Source of the DNA: Gracilimonas sp017641085
GTDB taxonomy: Bacteria > Bacteroidota > Rhodothermia > Balneolales > Balneolaceae
Length of the DNA: 64,000 nucleotides
Assembly (NCBI RefSeq): GCF_046115515.1
Contig: NZ_CP175953.1
Direction: 5' to 3' (one strand)
The notes under the pieces were generated by a model, which saw only the letters and a list, made by a program, of their open reading frames with translations, did not search any database and was not told the origin of the DNA. A program made the translations under genes and the position numbers. Numbering within the stretch: position 1 is the first letter of the stretch; every line of letters starts with the position of its first letter. Positions 1-7,310 of this stretch are shown here, piece after piece.

Positions 1-368
1 ACTAAAATATTTGTCGGCTTAGTAGATTTCACTGTACTCCAAGTTACGATAAAGTAATAATTGGAAACTTTATAATAAGTATAAGCCGTACTCGAAATAC
101 TCGTCATAGTTGTAGATTTAAAGTAATTCAACTTATAACAACTATAACTACTGCCCGTTAGAAGTTCTATATTAGAATACTGCAAATTATCAAGCCCTTT
201 CTTAACACGGTGAGATTCATAGCCATCTGCTGTTAGAAAAGAATCCAACCGAGCTAACGAATTATTTTCTGGATTAGCAGAATTACTTGGACAATTGGAT
301 ATTTTTTGAGCCTGAACTTCTGACAAAAGCAGAATCGCCGTAAATAGGACTAAATAGATACTTTTCAA
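1..368 (-). CDS. Secreted protein of unknown function, C-terminus beyond the window
   Basis: I do not recognise the family. The frame is open for 122 codons from a TTG at 368 to the window edge, so the 3' end is missing. The first 20 residues form a clear Sec signal peptide (MKS, then a hydrophobic run ending in SEVQA), with cleavage likely before QK. There is no lipobox Cys, so a periplasmic or secreted product is inferred. The TTG start rests on an in-frame TAA ten codons upstream with no ATG between. The visible mature part is rich in Ser, Tyr and Asn, with cysteines at residues 26 and 77. It is divergent from the exonuclease gene that follows. Confidence 0.6.
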   Translation of the reverse strand, partial: MKSIYLVLFTAILLLSEVQAQKISNCPSNSANPENNSLARLDSFLTADGYESHRVKKGLDNLQYSNIELLTGSSYSCYKLNYFKSTTMTSISSTAYTYYKVSNYYFIVTWSTVKSTKPTNIL

Positions 369-539
369 ACTGGCACTCGATTTCTTTAGTAAATATTACC
401 ATAATAATAAACCTTCGCTAAAAAATACTATCTGTGGCAACAAGTTTTATACAAACTCATGTTTTTATTAGCACATTACGATTCCAAAACCGATATTGAG
501 CAACGTTTCCAGCAATCGCTGGCCGGGGAACTGTAATAG

Positions 540-644
540 GTTTTAGGTGTTAGTCTCAAGGTTTTAGGAAGGCTTCATCCAAAACCTAACACCTAACACC
601 TAAAACTTGCACCTAACACCTAACACCTAAAACTTGCACCTAAC
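540..644. repeat. Heptamer-period array with an inverted copy, in the 369-653 spacer
   Basis: The 285-base spacer between divergent genes holds a short array built on the 7-mer ACCTAAC. Two copies of a 27-base superunit (ACCTAAC, ACCTAAC, ACCTAAA, ACTTGC) run from 584 to 637, followed by one more heptamer. Upstream, at 540-553, the word GTTTTAGGTGTTAG is the exact inverse of bases 593-606, so the RNA or a single strand could fold into a 14-bp stem. The array ends ten bases before the ATG of the exonuclease gene and so lies in its leader. No further gene is supported in the spacer. Confidence 0.7.
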
Positions 645-653
645 ACCTTCACC

Positions 654-1370
654 ATGTTTTTTATTTTTGATGTAGAGACCGTTCCGGATTTTGATTTCAT
701 TCGCCGGGTACTCAATGACCAGGATTCTGATCAGGAGCTGTTACTGGAAAAGGCGAGTGAGGAATTAGCCCGAAATAAATCAGGTTTCCTTCCACCTATG
801 TATCACCGAATGGTTTCCTGGGTTGGACTTTGGATTGAGAATACCGGCGGACCTAAACAAAAAGTGGCCTGGAGTGGCGAGGATGAAAAGGAAGGCCTCA
901 AACAGATTTTCGATGCAATAGGTACCTATAAAGACTTTGGCCTGATTCACCATAACGGAAAAGGCTTTGATATTCCCGTGCTAACCTACCGTGCGATGAA
1001 GCACGGACTACAAATGCCGGTTCGCATGCACGATTATGATATCCGCTACCGCTACAGCCGGCATAACGTAGATTTGGTAGATGAATTCAGTAATTACGGA
1101 GCCAGTTCCTGGCCCAAACTCAAACATTTGGGTCAGCTTATTGGCATACCCTTCAAACAAACCGGGGAGGGAAATGAAGTGCTGGCTATGTTCCAGCGGG
1201 GTGAACTTGACCTGATTGAGCATTACTGCTACGAAGATGTAATGGCCACCTATATTGTGTGGCTGTACCACCAATACACAGTCGGTCATATTCCCGAAGA
1301 CCAATTCAATAACCTGAAAGACCGGGCAATGAGCAAGCTGGAAGAAATTCAGTCCGGCCCGCCTAAGTAG
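654..1370 (+). CDS. Predicted 3'-5' exonuclease, PolB-type DEDDy family
   Basis: At 238 aa this matches the stand-alone proteins related to the proofreading exonuclease domain of DNA polymerase B (PF10108 type). All three Exo motifs are visible. Exo I is FDVET with D6 and E8, Exo II is NGKGFDIPVL with D106, and Exo III is YCYEDV with Y191 and D195, the DEDDy arrangement. Such enzymes remove nucleotides from DNA 3' ends using two metal ions. No polymerase domain or partner gene is attached, so the exact repair role is unknown. The ATG lies just after the heptamer array, without an evident Shine-Dalgarno site. The gene is convergent with the downstream oxidoreductase. Confidence 0.85.
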   Translation: MFFIFDVETVPDFDFIRRVLNDQDSDQELLLEKASEELARNKSGFLPPMYHRMVSWVGLWIENTGGPKQKVAWSGEDEKEGLKQIFDAIGTYKDFGLIHHNGKGFDIPVLTYRAMKHGLQMPVRMHDYDIRYRYSRHNVDLVDEFSNYGASSWPKLKHLGQLIGIPFKQTGEGNEVLAMFQRGELDLIEHYCYEDVMATYIVWLYHQYTVGHIPEDQFNNLKDRAMSKLEEIQSGPPK

Positions 1371-1372
1371 AT

Positions 1373-1491
1373 TCGCTACGACGCAGAGCGTCATAGCGAG
1401 GTTGTATAGAATCTTGAGGATGAAGCTTATGCCGATTAAGAATCAGCTATTTTTACTTCCCCACTCGTTCTGACGCTCTGCGTCGGAACGA
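1373..1491. repeat. Inverted pair of REP-like hairpins between convergent genes
   Basis: Two near-identical 27-base hairpins lie in opposite orientation. The first (1373-1399) has 12-base arms TCGCTACGACGC and GCGTCATAGCGA around AGA. The second (1465-1491) has arms TCGTTCTGACGC and GCGTCGGAACGA around TCT. Each hairpin has one mismatch or less, and the two could also pair with each other over about 25 bases. The arrangement resembles bacterial interspersed mosaic elements made of paired REP hairpins. It may also end transcription of the two convergent genes, although neither hairpin has a clean T-run. Confidence 0.65.
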
Positions 1492-1507
1492 AGCCTCTAT
1501 TACCATA

Positions 1508-2992
1508 TTATACCACCCGGTCCGGATCACTGTAATCAGGGATCTCACCCCGGTAGCCAAGAATAGTTTTAATCAGCTTCACCGACCACTCGCTTTGGTT
1601 TTTGATGTACCACTGATCGGCAGCACGACGTGCCCCCAATCCCCAGCTGGGATAGGGATGAATAGTATCCGCAATGCCCCGCATAGATACCCCGTTTTTA
1701 ATCGCAACGGCATATTCAGAGATAAATTCTCCGGCATGAGCTCCCACTGCGGTAGCTCCAAGGATTTTACCCGATAATTTCTTAGCGAATATTTTAACCA
1801 GGCCGGTAGTATCTCCTTCAGCCACCGCCCGATCAATTTTGGAATATGGAAATCGATAAACCTCATACTTCTCGCCTTCCTCTTTTAGCTGCTTCTCCGT
1901 TTTGCCGACATGAGCCAATTCCGGATCAGTAAAAGTGACCCACGATACCATATCTTTTTCAATCTTCATGGGCACAACTTTTAGCAGAGCTTTTGTAGCT
2001 GCGATCTTGGCCATATGCTCGCTCATGTGGGTGAACTGATATCGTCCCGTCACATCGCCGGCGGCATAAATATGAGATTGACTGCTTCGGCAGGATTCAT
2101 CCACTACAATGTTCCCTTTTTCTGTTTTTACACCGGCTGCTTCCAGGTTCAGTGAAGAGGTTTTCGCTCTTCGTCCCGTTGCCATTAAAAGGGCATCCCC
2201 TTCAATTACTTTCTCTTCTCCCTCAATTTCAACCTGTACTTTAATTCTGCTTCCGTCCTGCATCACTTTTTTTACTGAAGCATTCAATTGGTAATTCACG
2301 CCCTGCTTCTTCAACTCATCGTGTAGTATGTCAACCAACTCCGGATCGTCATTCGCTAAAATTCGATCAGCCATATCAATCACTGTGACATCCGAGCCGA
2401 GATTCACAAAAGCCTGAGACATCTCTGTGCCAATAGGTCCGCCACCAATAATCAGTAACTCTCCAGGTAAATCTTCTATCTCAAAAAGGCTTTCGTTCGT
2501 CAGGTAGTCCACCTCTTCGATTCCTTGTATGGGTGGCACAAATGCTTTGGCTCCGGTAGCAATAATGAAATATTTGGATGACACCGCCCTTGTTCTGCCA
2601 TCCTTAAATTCAATTTCAATGGTATGATTATCTTTAAAAGATGCCAGCCCCTGAACCACTTCAATGCCCATGTCTTCAAAAATCTCCGGCCGGTCTGCAT
2701 CGTGATACACTTCTTTACGGACGTCATCCACGTGTTGCATCACCTTTTTGAAATCGATATTAGGCTCTCCGTCAACAAGCCCGTACTTTCCGGCATCTTT
2801 AATTTGGCGAGCCACTTTTCCTGCTTTGAGCAGAGTTTTGGAAGGAATACACCCCGTCCATGTGCAATCTCCCCCTAACCGATCGGCTTCAACCATCATT
2901 GTTTTTGCACCAAAATTGGCCGCTATCCCCGAAGCTGTTAAGCCGGCTGCACCACCGCCAATTACAATCATATCAAAATCATATCCAGCCAT
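1508..2992 (-). CDS. FAD-dependent pyridine nucleotide-disulfide oxidoreductase (mercuric reductase/lipoamide dehydrogenase-like)
   Basis: This 494-aa class I flavin disulfide reductase moves electrons from NAD(P)H through FAD to a redox disulfide. The FAD-binding GGGAAG motif sits at residues 12-17, the active-site pair is C43 and C48 (CTWTGC, then IPSK), and the NAD(P)-binding GGGPIG motif is at about 183-188. The usual C-terminal catalytic His-x-His-Pro is here IHPYPSW at about 447-453. There is no heavy-metal domain at the N-terminus and no CC pair at the C-terminus, so true Hg(II) reduction is unlikely. The GARRAADQW segment near the end is typical of relatives encoded near TVP38-type membrane proteins. 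The substrate is unknown. It stands alone, 142 bases downstream of ppdK on the same strand. Confidence 0.8.
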   Translation of the reverse strand: MAGYDFDMIVIGGGAAGLTASGIAANFGAKTMMVEADRLGGDCTWTGCIPSKTLLKAGKVARQIKDAGKYGLVDGEPNIDFKKVMQHVDDVRKEVYHDADRPEIFEDMGIEVVQGLASFKDNHTIEIEFKDGRTRAVSSKYFIIATGAKAFVPPIQGIEEVDYLTNESLFEIEDLPGELLIIGGGPIGTEMSQAFVNLGSDVTVIDMADRILANDDPELVDILHDELKKQGVNYQLNASVKKVMQDGSRIKVQVEIEGEEKVIEGDALLMATGRRAKTSSLNLEAAGVKTEKGNIVVDESCRSSQSHIYAAGDVTGRYQFTHMSEHMAKIAATKALLKVVPMKIEKDMVSWVTFTDPELAHVGKTEKQLKEEGEKYEVYRFPYSKIDRAVAEGDTTGLVKIFAKKLSGKILGATAVGAHAGEFISEYAVAIKNGVSMRGIADTIHPYPSWGLGARRAADQWYIKNQSEWSVKLIKTILGYRGEIPDYSDPDRVV

Positions 2993-3134
2993 AAATCAAT
3001 GTCTCCTTTTTTGATAGAGATGACCTAACCATCTGTATGCTTACTTCATTTCATACAATATATCTTTCCTCAACATATAAAATGCAAGCAGTGCAGAGAT
3101 CATGGATTTACAGCTGGATGATTAACCTATCATA

Positions 3135-5825
3135 TCAGGCACGCAGTGGTGTTATTTTTTGATTGTTGATGTCTTGTTCTTCCTTGTTTTTTCTGAGTAC
3201 AGCCTGTGCGGAAGCGAGGTGAGCCACCGGCACCCGAAATGGGGAACAGGACACATAATCCAAACCGGTGTTGTATGCAAAATGAACGCTGGATGGATCT
3301 CCGCCGTGTTCACCGCAAATTCCTACTTTTAGTGTGGAGTTTACCATTCTGCCCAGCCGTGTTCCTGCATGAACAAATTGCCCGACACCTTCTTCATCCA
3401 ATACCTGGAAAGGATCCTGCTTCAGGATGCCCCTTTCAATGTAATCCGGCAAGAATTTTGCGGCATCATCACGGCTGAAACCATAGGTGAGCTGTGTCAG
3501 ATCATTGGTTCCAAAGGAGAAAAAATCTGCTTTTTCAGCGATTTGATCCGCCAAAATAGCCGCTCTTGGTATCTCTATCATGGTTCCTACTTTATAGTCC
3601 AGTTCTACACCTGCTTCTGCCAGTATTTCCGTGGCAACTCTTTCAACAACCTCACGCTGATTTACAAACTCCTCTACGCTTCCTACCAGAGGAATCATTA
3701 TTTCGGGGAACACTTCTTTGCCTTGTTTAACCAATTCTATAGCCGCTTCAATAATAGCGCGGGTCTGCATTTCAGTTATTTCAGGGTAGGTGATTCCCAA
3801 CCGGCAACCACGATGTCCTAACATTGGGTTGAACTCTTTCAACTGGTTTACTTTCTGCAAAAGTTTGTCTGGTGTCACTCCCAGCTCGCCGGCTACTTTT
3901 CCGATTTCCTCTTTTTCCTGTGGAAGAAATTCATGAAGTGGCGGGTCCAGCAGCCTGATGGTGACAGGCAGTCCTTCCATGGCTTCAAAAATTTCAGCAA
4001 AATCTTGTTTCTGGAATGGAAGTAAGTTGCTTAAAGCTGCAACACGTTCTTCCTTAGATTCTGCTATTATCATTTTACGCATAAAATTAACCCGGCCGGG
4101 CTTAAAGAACATATGTTCGGTACGGGCAAGGCCAATACCTTTTGCCCCATACGAGCGGGCAACCCGTGCATCCTCCGGTGTTTCGGCATTGGTTCGAACT
4201 TTCATCAGTTCAATATCAGTAACCCAATCCATAAAGGTTTGGTATTCCTCACTGAACTCAGGTTTAGACAACTCTTTTTTGCCCAGTATCACTTTCCCGG
4301 TATTACCGTTCAGTGAAATCCAATCGCCTTCTTTTACCGTTACCTCTCCATTGGTAAACGATCTTGTTTTGTAATTGATCACAATATCACTGCAGCCGGC
4401 CACGCATGGTTTGCCCCATCCGCGGGCTACAACAGCGGCGTGGCTGGTCATTCCACCTCGGGATGTTAGAATACCTTCAGCAGAAGACATTCCACCCACA
4501 TCTTCCGGGCTGGTTTCAATCCTTACCAGTATAACGGGTTTATTGTCCTTACCTGCTTCCTCGGCTTTTTTGGAATCAAATACAACTTTACCAACCGCCG
4601 CTCCCGGAGAAGCCGGTAACCCGCTTCCCAGTATGGTATTTTCAGCCTGTTCCCCATCTTTAAACTGAGGATGCAAAAGCTGTTCGATGTGTTCCGGGTC
4701 AACCAGGTCCCGAATAGCTTCATCTTTGGAAAGGATTTTCTCTTCAACTAAATCTACCGCAATTTTAACGGCAGCCGCTCCCGTTCGTTTACCATTTCTG
4801 GTTTGAAGGATAAAAAGCTTTCCATCCTGAATGGTGAACTCAATATCCTGCATATTTTTGTAGTGAGATTCGAGTTTACCGGTATAATTTACCAGCTCCT
4901 TATAAATTTCAGGATTTCTTTCTTCTAACTCTGCAATTGGGTTTGGCGTGCGGATCCCTGCCACAACATCTTCACCCTGGGCATTCAGCAGGAACTCGCC
5001 ATATAGCCTGGATTCACCGGTAGCCGGATTTCGGGTAAAGCAAACGCCGGTTCCACTGCTCTCCCCCATATTTCCAAACACCATGGCCTGCACGTTTACC
5101 GCCGTGCCTATTAAACCATGAATATTACTGATTTGACGGTACTTTATAGCTCGTGCGCTATTCCACGAATTGAATACGGCATTTATGGCAAATCGGAGTT
5201 GTTCCATGGGGTCATCCGGAAACATGTGCCCGGTTATTTTTCGATAAATCGCTTTATATCGATCCGTTAACTCCCGCAGGTGAGATGCAGTCAATTCAAG
5301 ATCCTCTTTGACGCCCACTTCTTTCTTCAGCTTCTCGATAGCTTCTTCAAAATGATCGTGGGTTACCCCCATCACCACATCTCCAAACATATCAATAAAC
5401 CGGCGGTAACTGTCGTAAGCAAATCGTTCGTTGCCCGTTTTTCTGATAATCGCTTCTACAACTTCATCATTAATTCCAAGATTCAGAATGGTATCCATCA
5501 TCCCCGGCATGGAAACAGCGGCACCGGAGCGAACTGATATCAACAAGGGGGCCTTTTCATTACCCAGCTTCATTCCCATTTCGGTTTCAATATGTTTAAC
5601 CCCTCCCCTAACCTGGCCCATAAGATTTTCAGGCCATTCCATTCGGTTATCAATTGTTTTCTTACATGCTTCCGTAGAAATGGTAAATCCGGGCGGAACC
5701 GGAATTCCGATTGTACTCATTTCAGCAAGGTTTGCCCCTTTGCCCCCCAACAGATGTTTCATACCTCTGTTTCCATCTGTGTTAAATCTTCCGAAGCGAT
5801 ATACAAATTTTTCTAAATCAGCCAT
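3135..5825 (-). CDS. ppdK: Pyruvate, phosphate dikinase
   Basis: PPDK interconverts pyruvate + ATP + Pi and phosphoenolpyruvate + AMP + PPi. The 896 aa match the usual full length. The N-terminal ATP-grasp half begins with LLGGKGANLAEM (residues 25-36). The central phosphohistidine domain carries GGMTSHAAVVARG with H462, and T460 is the residue that a PDRP-type kinase would modify. The C-terminal PEP/pyruvate barrel contains GICGEHGGDP with its catalytic Cys. No PDRP gene is visible nearby. A soluble pyrophosphatase at 57 kb could remove the PPi and pull the reaction toward PEP. Flux direction cannot be read from sequence. Confidence 0.97.
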   Translation of the reverse strand: MADLEKFVYRFGRFNTDGNRGMKHLLGGKGANLAEMSTIGIPVPPGFTISTEACKKTIDNRMEWPENLMGQVRGGVKHIETEMGMKLGNEKAPLLISVRSGAAVSMPGMMDTILNLGINDEVVEAIIRKTGNERFAYDSYRRFIDMFGDVVMGVTHDHFEEAIEKLKKEVGVKEDLELTASHLRELTDRYKAIYRKITGHMFPDDPMEQLRFAINAVFNSWNSARAIKYRQISNIHGLIGTAVNVQAMVFGNMGESSGTGVCFTRNPATGESRLYGEFLLNAQGEDVVAGIRTPNPIAELEERNPEIYKELVNYTGKLESHYKNMQDIEFTIQDGKLFILQTRNGKRTGAAAVKIAVDLVEEKILSKDEAIRDLVDPEHIEQLLHPQFKDGEQAENTILGSGLPASPGAAVGKVVFDSKKAEEAGKDNKPVILVRIETSPEDVGGMSSAEGILTSRGGMTSHAAVVARGWGKPCVAGCSDIVINYKTRSFTNGEVTVKEGDWISLNGNTGKVILGKKELSKPEFSEEYQTFMDWVTDIELMKVRTNAETPEDARVARSYGAKGIGLARTEHMFFKPGRVNFMRKMIIAESKEERVAALSNLLPFQKQDFAEIFEAMEGLPVTIRLLDPPLHEFLPQEKEEIGKVAGELGVTPDKLLQKVNQLKEFNPMLGHRGCRLGITYPEITEMQTRAIIEAAIELVKQGKEVFPEIMIPLVGSVEEFVNQREVVERVATEILAEAGVELDYKVGTMIEIPRAAILADQIAEKADFFSFGTNDLTQLTYGFSRDDAAKFLPDYIERGILKQDPFQVLDEEGVGQFVHAGTRLGRMVNSTLKVGICGEHGGDPSSVHFAYNTGLDYVSCSPFRVPVAHLASAQAVLRKNKEEQDINNQKITPLRA

Positions 5826-5984
5826 AACATTACCTCATTGTGCTTTTATTTAAGAACAAGGCCTTCTGCCTGGCTGATACACCCACTTATTTCAACCCGG
5901 CCTCTAAGACCGAACTGTTATAGTATTCAAAAGTAATGTGAAGGGTTTATGTATATAGCTTAGAAAAGCGATAAAGAGGCTCTT

Positions 5985-6347
5985 TCAGCCCGGAAGTTCG
6001 TTCGAATCTACTTCGGGAGCCACATCTTCGATCTTATTTTTAACTTTTTGATAGGTTGACCATGCCCCATAGCCAATCATCAATACCACCACCGCATACA
6101 CCCTCCAGGGCACATTTTCGCCGGCAATGATCAGGTACAGATAAGCGGATATAAAAAAGAACGTAGAACTCATGGCCGGTAGAACGATCGATTTTTGCTG
6201 GCGGTAATTCTTGACTAACCAGCCGATACTCAGCGTAAAAAAAGGAATAGCTCCTACATAAATACTCCCGAAAATTATGGGATTTACCCCGTAATCTTCC
6301 CCCAGACTAAAAAACCATTCCTTTGTAATTTCAAAAAATTCAGCCAT
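5985..6347 (-). CDS. Small membrane protein of unknown function
   Basis: I do not recognise this 120-aa protein. It has three likely membrane segments (about residues 22-43, 53-75 and 79-97), and the third is followed by a polar, acidic tail from about residue 104. The first 20 residues are amphipathic and precede a conserved-looking NPIIFGSIYVGAIPFF stretch. No signal peptide or metal motif is seen. It is transcribed divergently from the metal-uptake cassette, across a 108-base spacer that contains a small palindrome. Confidence 0.6.
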   Translation of the reverse strand: MAEFFEITKEWFFSLGEDYGVNPIIFGSIYVGAIPFFTLSIGWLVKNYRQQKSIVLPAMSSTFFFISAYLYLIIAGENVPWRVYAVVVLMIGYGAWSTYQKVKNKIEDVAPEVDSNELPG

Positions 6348-6436
6348 AGATCAGCAAGTTTTAAATTGTGTAATAGTTGCGAACGAATATAGATTAATAA
6401 GCCTTTTTTTGATGATATTACACATCAAATTCTTAC

Positions 6437-6447
6437 GGTATAATACC
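6437..6447. promoter_or_regulatory. Palindrome before the metal-uptake cassette, possible operator
   Basis: GGTATAATACC is a perfect 11-base palindrome that ends eight bases before the first ATG of the cassette. A second, looser pair (TGTGTAAT at 6367-6374 and ATTACACA at 6417-6424) brackets part of the same divergent spacer. A dimeric metal-responsive repressor such as Zur is a reasonable guess, because the downstream genes look like zinc uptake genes. No regulator gene is encoded here and the site does not match a consensus I can confirm. Confidence 0.35.
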
Positions 6448-6455
6448 TAATAATA

Positions 6456-6764
6456 ATGAGCAGATTCAAAAATTACATATCTGTCGCTTTTTTGCTGCTT
6501 GCAGTAGCAGGATTGCTTTCTTCTATGGCTCACTACCATAGTGATGGCTTGGAATGTCTGCATCATGCCAACGAACAGCATTATACCGAATCTGATCCCG
6601 TTTGCCCGGTTTGTACGATAAGTTCTTACACTCCGGATACCAATCCGGCACCTTTCATTCATATCTTGGAATATCAGGAAGTGCTGATTTCGGGAACGGA
6701 TTTCCACTTTTCCGATGAACCATTCATACCTCTTCTGGGTCGCTCCCCACCCGCATTGATTTAA
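6456..6764 (+). CDS. Small exported His/Cys-rich protein, possible metal carrier
   Basis: The 102-aa product starts with a signal peptide (residues 1 to about 23, ending SSMA). It continues with a His-rich segment, HYHSDGLECLHH, and a CPVC pair around residues 50-53. The spacing of His and Cys suggests binding of a soft divalent ion such as zinc or copper in the periplasm. The family is not certain; it resembles DUF2946-like small proteins found next to metal receptors. It is the first gene of a three-gene cassette on one strand, 72 bases before the lipoprotein gene. Confidence 0.6.
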   Translation: MSRFKNYISVAFLLLAVAGLLSSMAHYHSDGLECLHHANEQHYTESDPVCPVCTISSYTPDTNPAPFIHILEYQEVLISGTDFHFSDEPFIPLLGRSPPALI

Positions 6765-6836
6765 GTAAGCCACTAAATCCGGCCTCATTTCGCGGCCTGT
6801 CATATTATTTACCAACTTATTTAAATCATTTTACCC

Positions 6837-7310
6837 ATGAAAAAAGTATCCTTTTTATCAGCGGCTAAAGCTGTATTAACACTGTTTATTTTCGCAGGAA
6901 TTTTAACCGCATGCTCAAACTCTACTTCTTCAGAAGACCATGAACAAGAACCTGTTGGATTTGCCATTTATCAAGGTAGCACACTTCTGGTTTCTCAAAA
7001 TTCATCAGGTTCGATGTCAGGTGAAATAACAATAGAAGCTTCAACATCATCAGATCTTAGAATCGCTTTTATTGATGAAGATGACGAAGTCTTTACGCCC
7101 GATAAAGACGAACATAGCTTAAGTTTTGAAACCATAAATGGCTCCGGCGAAATTTCCATTTCGCAAGAAGATGCTTCCAACCAGCCTTTCCTTTTTACCA
7201 TAAATGGGGTAAGTGAAGGGGAAGCTTCATTTAATTTTTCTCTTCTGCATGTTGGAGCCGAAGAATTTGGCCCTGCAACTGTTCCAGTAACAGTTTCAGC
7301 TTCCAATTAA
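6837..7310 (+). CDS. Lipoprotein of a probable zinc-uptake cassette
   Basis: The 157-aa protein has a lipobox, FAGILTAC, with the lipidated Cys at about residue 26, and so should be anchored in a membrane. The mature part begins with an acidic, His-containing linker (SSEDHEQEP). It then looks like an all-beta domain with acidic clusters such as IDEDDEVFTPDKDEH, which could hold metal. The stop codon TAA is followed at once by the GTG start of the receptor gene, so the two are translationally coupled. A role in passing metal to or from the receptor is inferred from this arrangement. Confidence 0.65.
   Translation: MKKVSFLSAAKAVLTLFIFAGILTACSNSTSSEDHEQEPVGFAIYQGSTLLVSQNSSGSMSGEITIEASTSSDLRIAFIDEDDEVFTPDKDEHSLSFETINGSGEISISQEDASNQPFLFTINGVSEGEASFNFSLLHVGAEEFGPATVPVTVSASN

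Noticed and set aside
459..536. A 25-codon ATG frame (MFLLAHYD and on) upstream of the exonuclease gene
   Set aside because: It is too short to judge, has no recognised motif or ribosome site, and sits in a repeat-bearing spacer. Chance is the simpler explanation.
584..644. Possible mini CRISPR array
   Set aside because: The units are only seven bases with no unique spacers, and no cas gene is present anywhere in the window.
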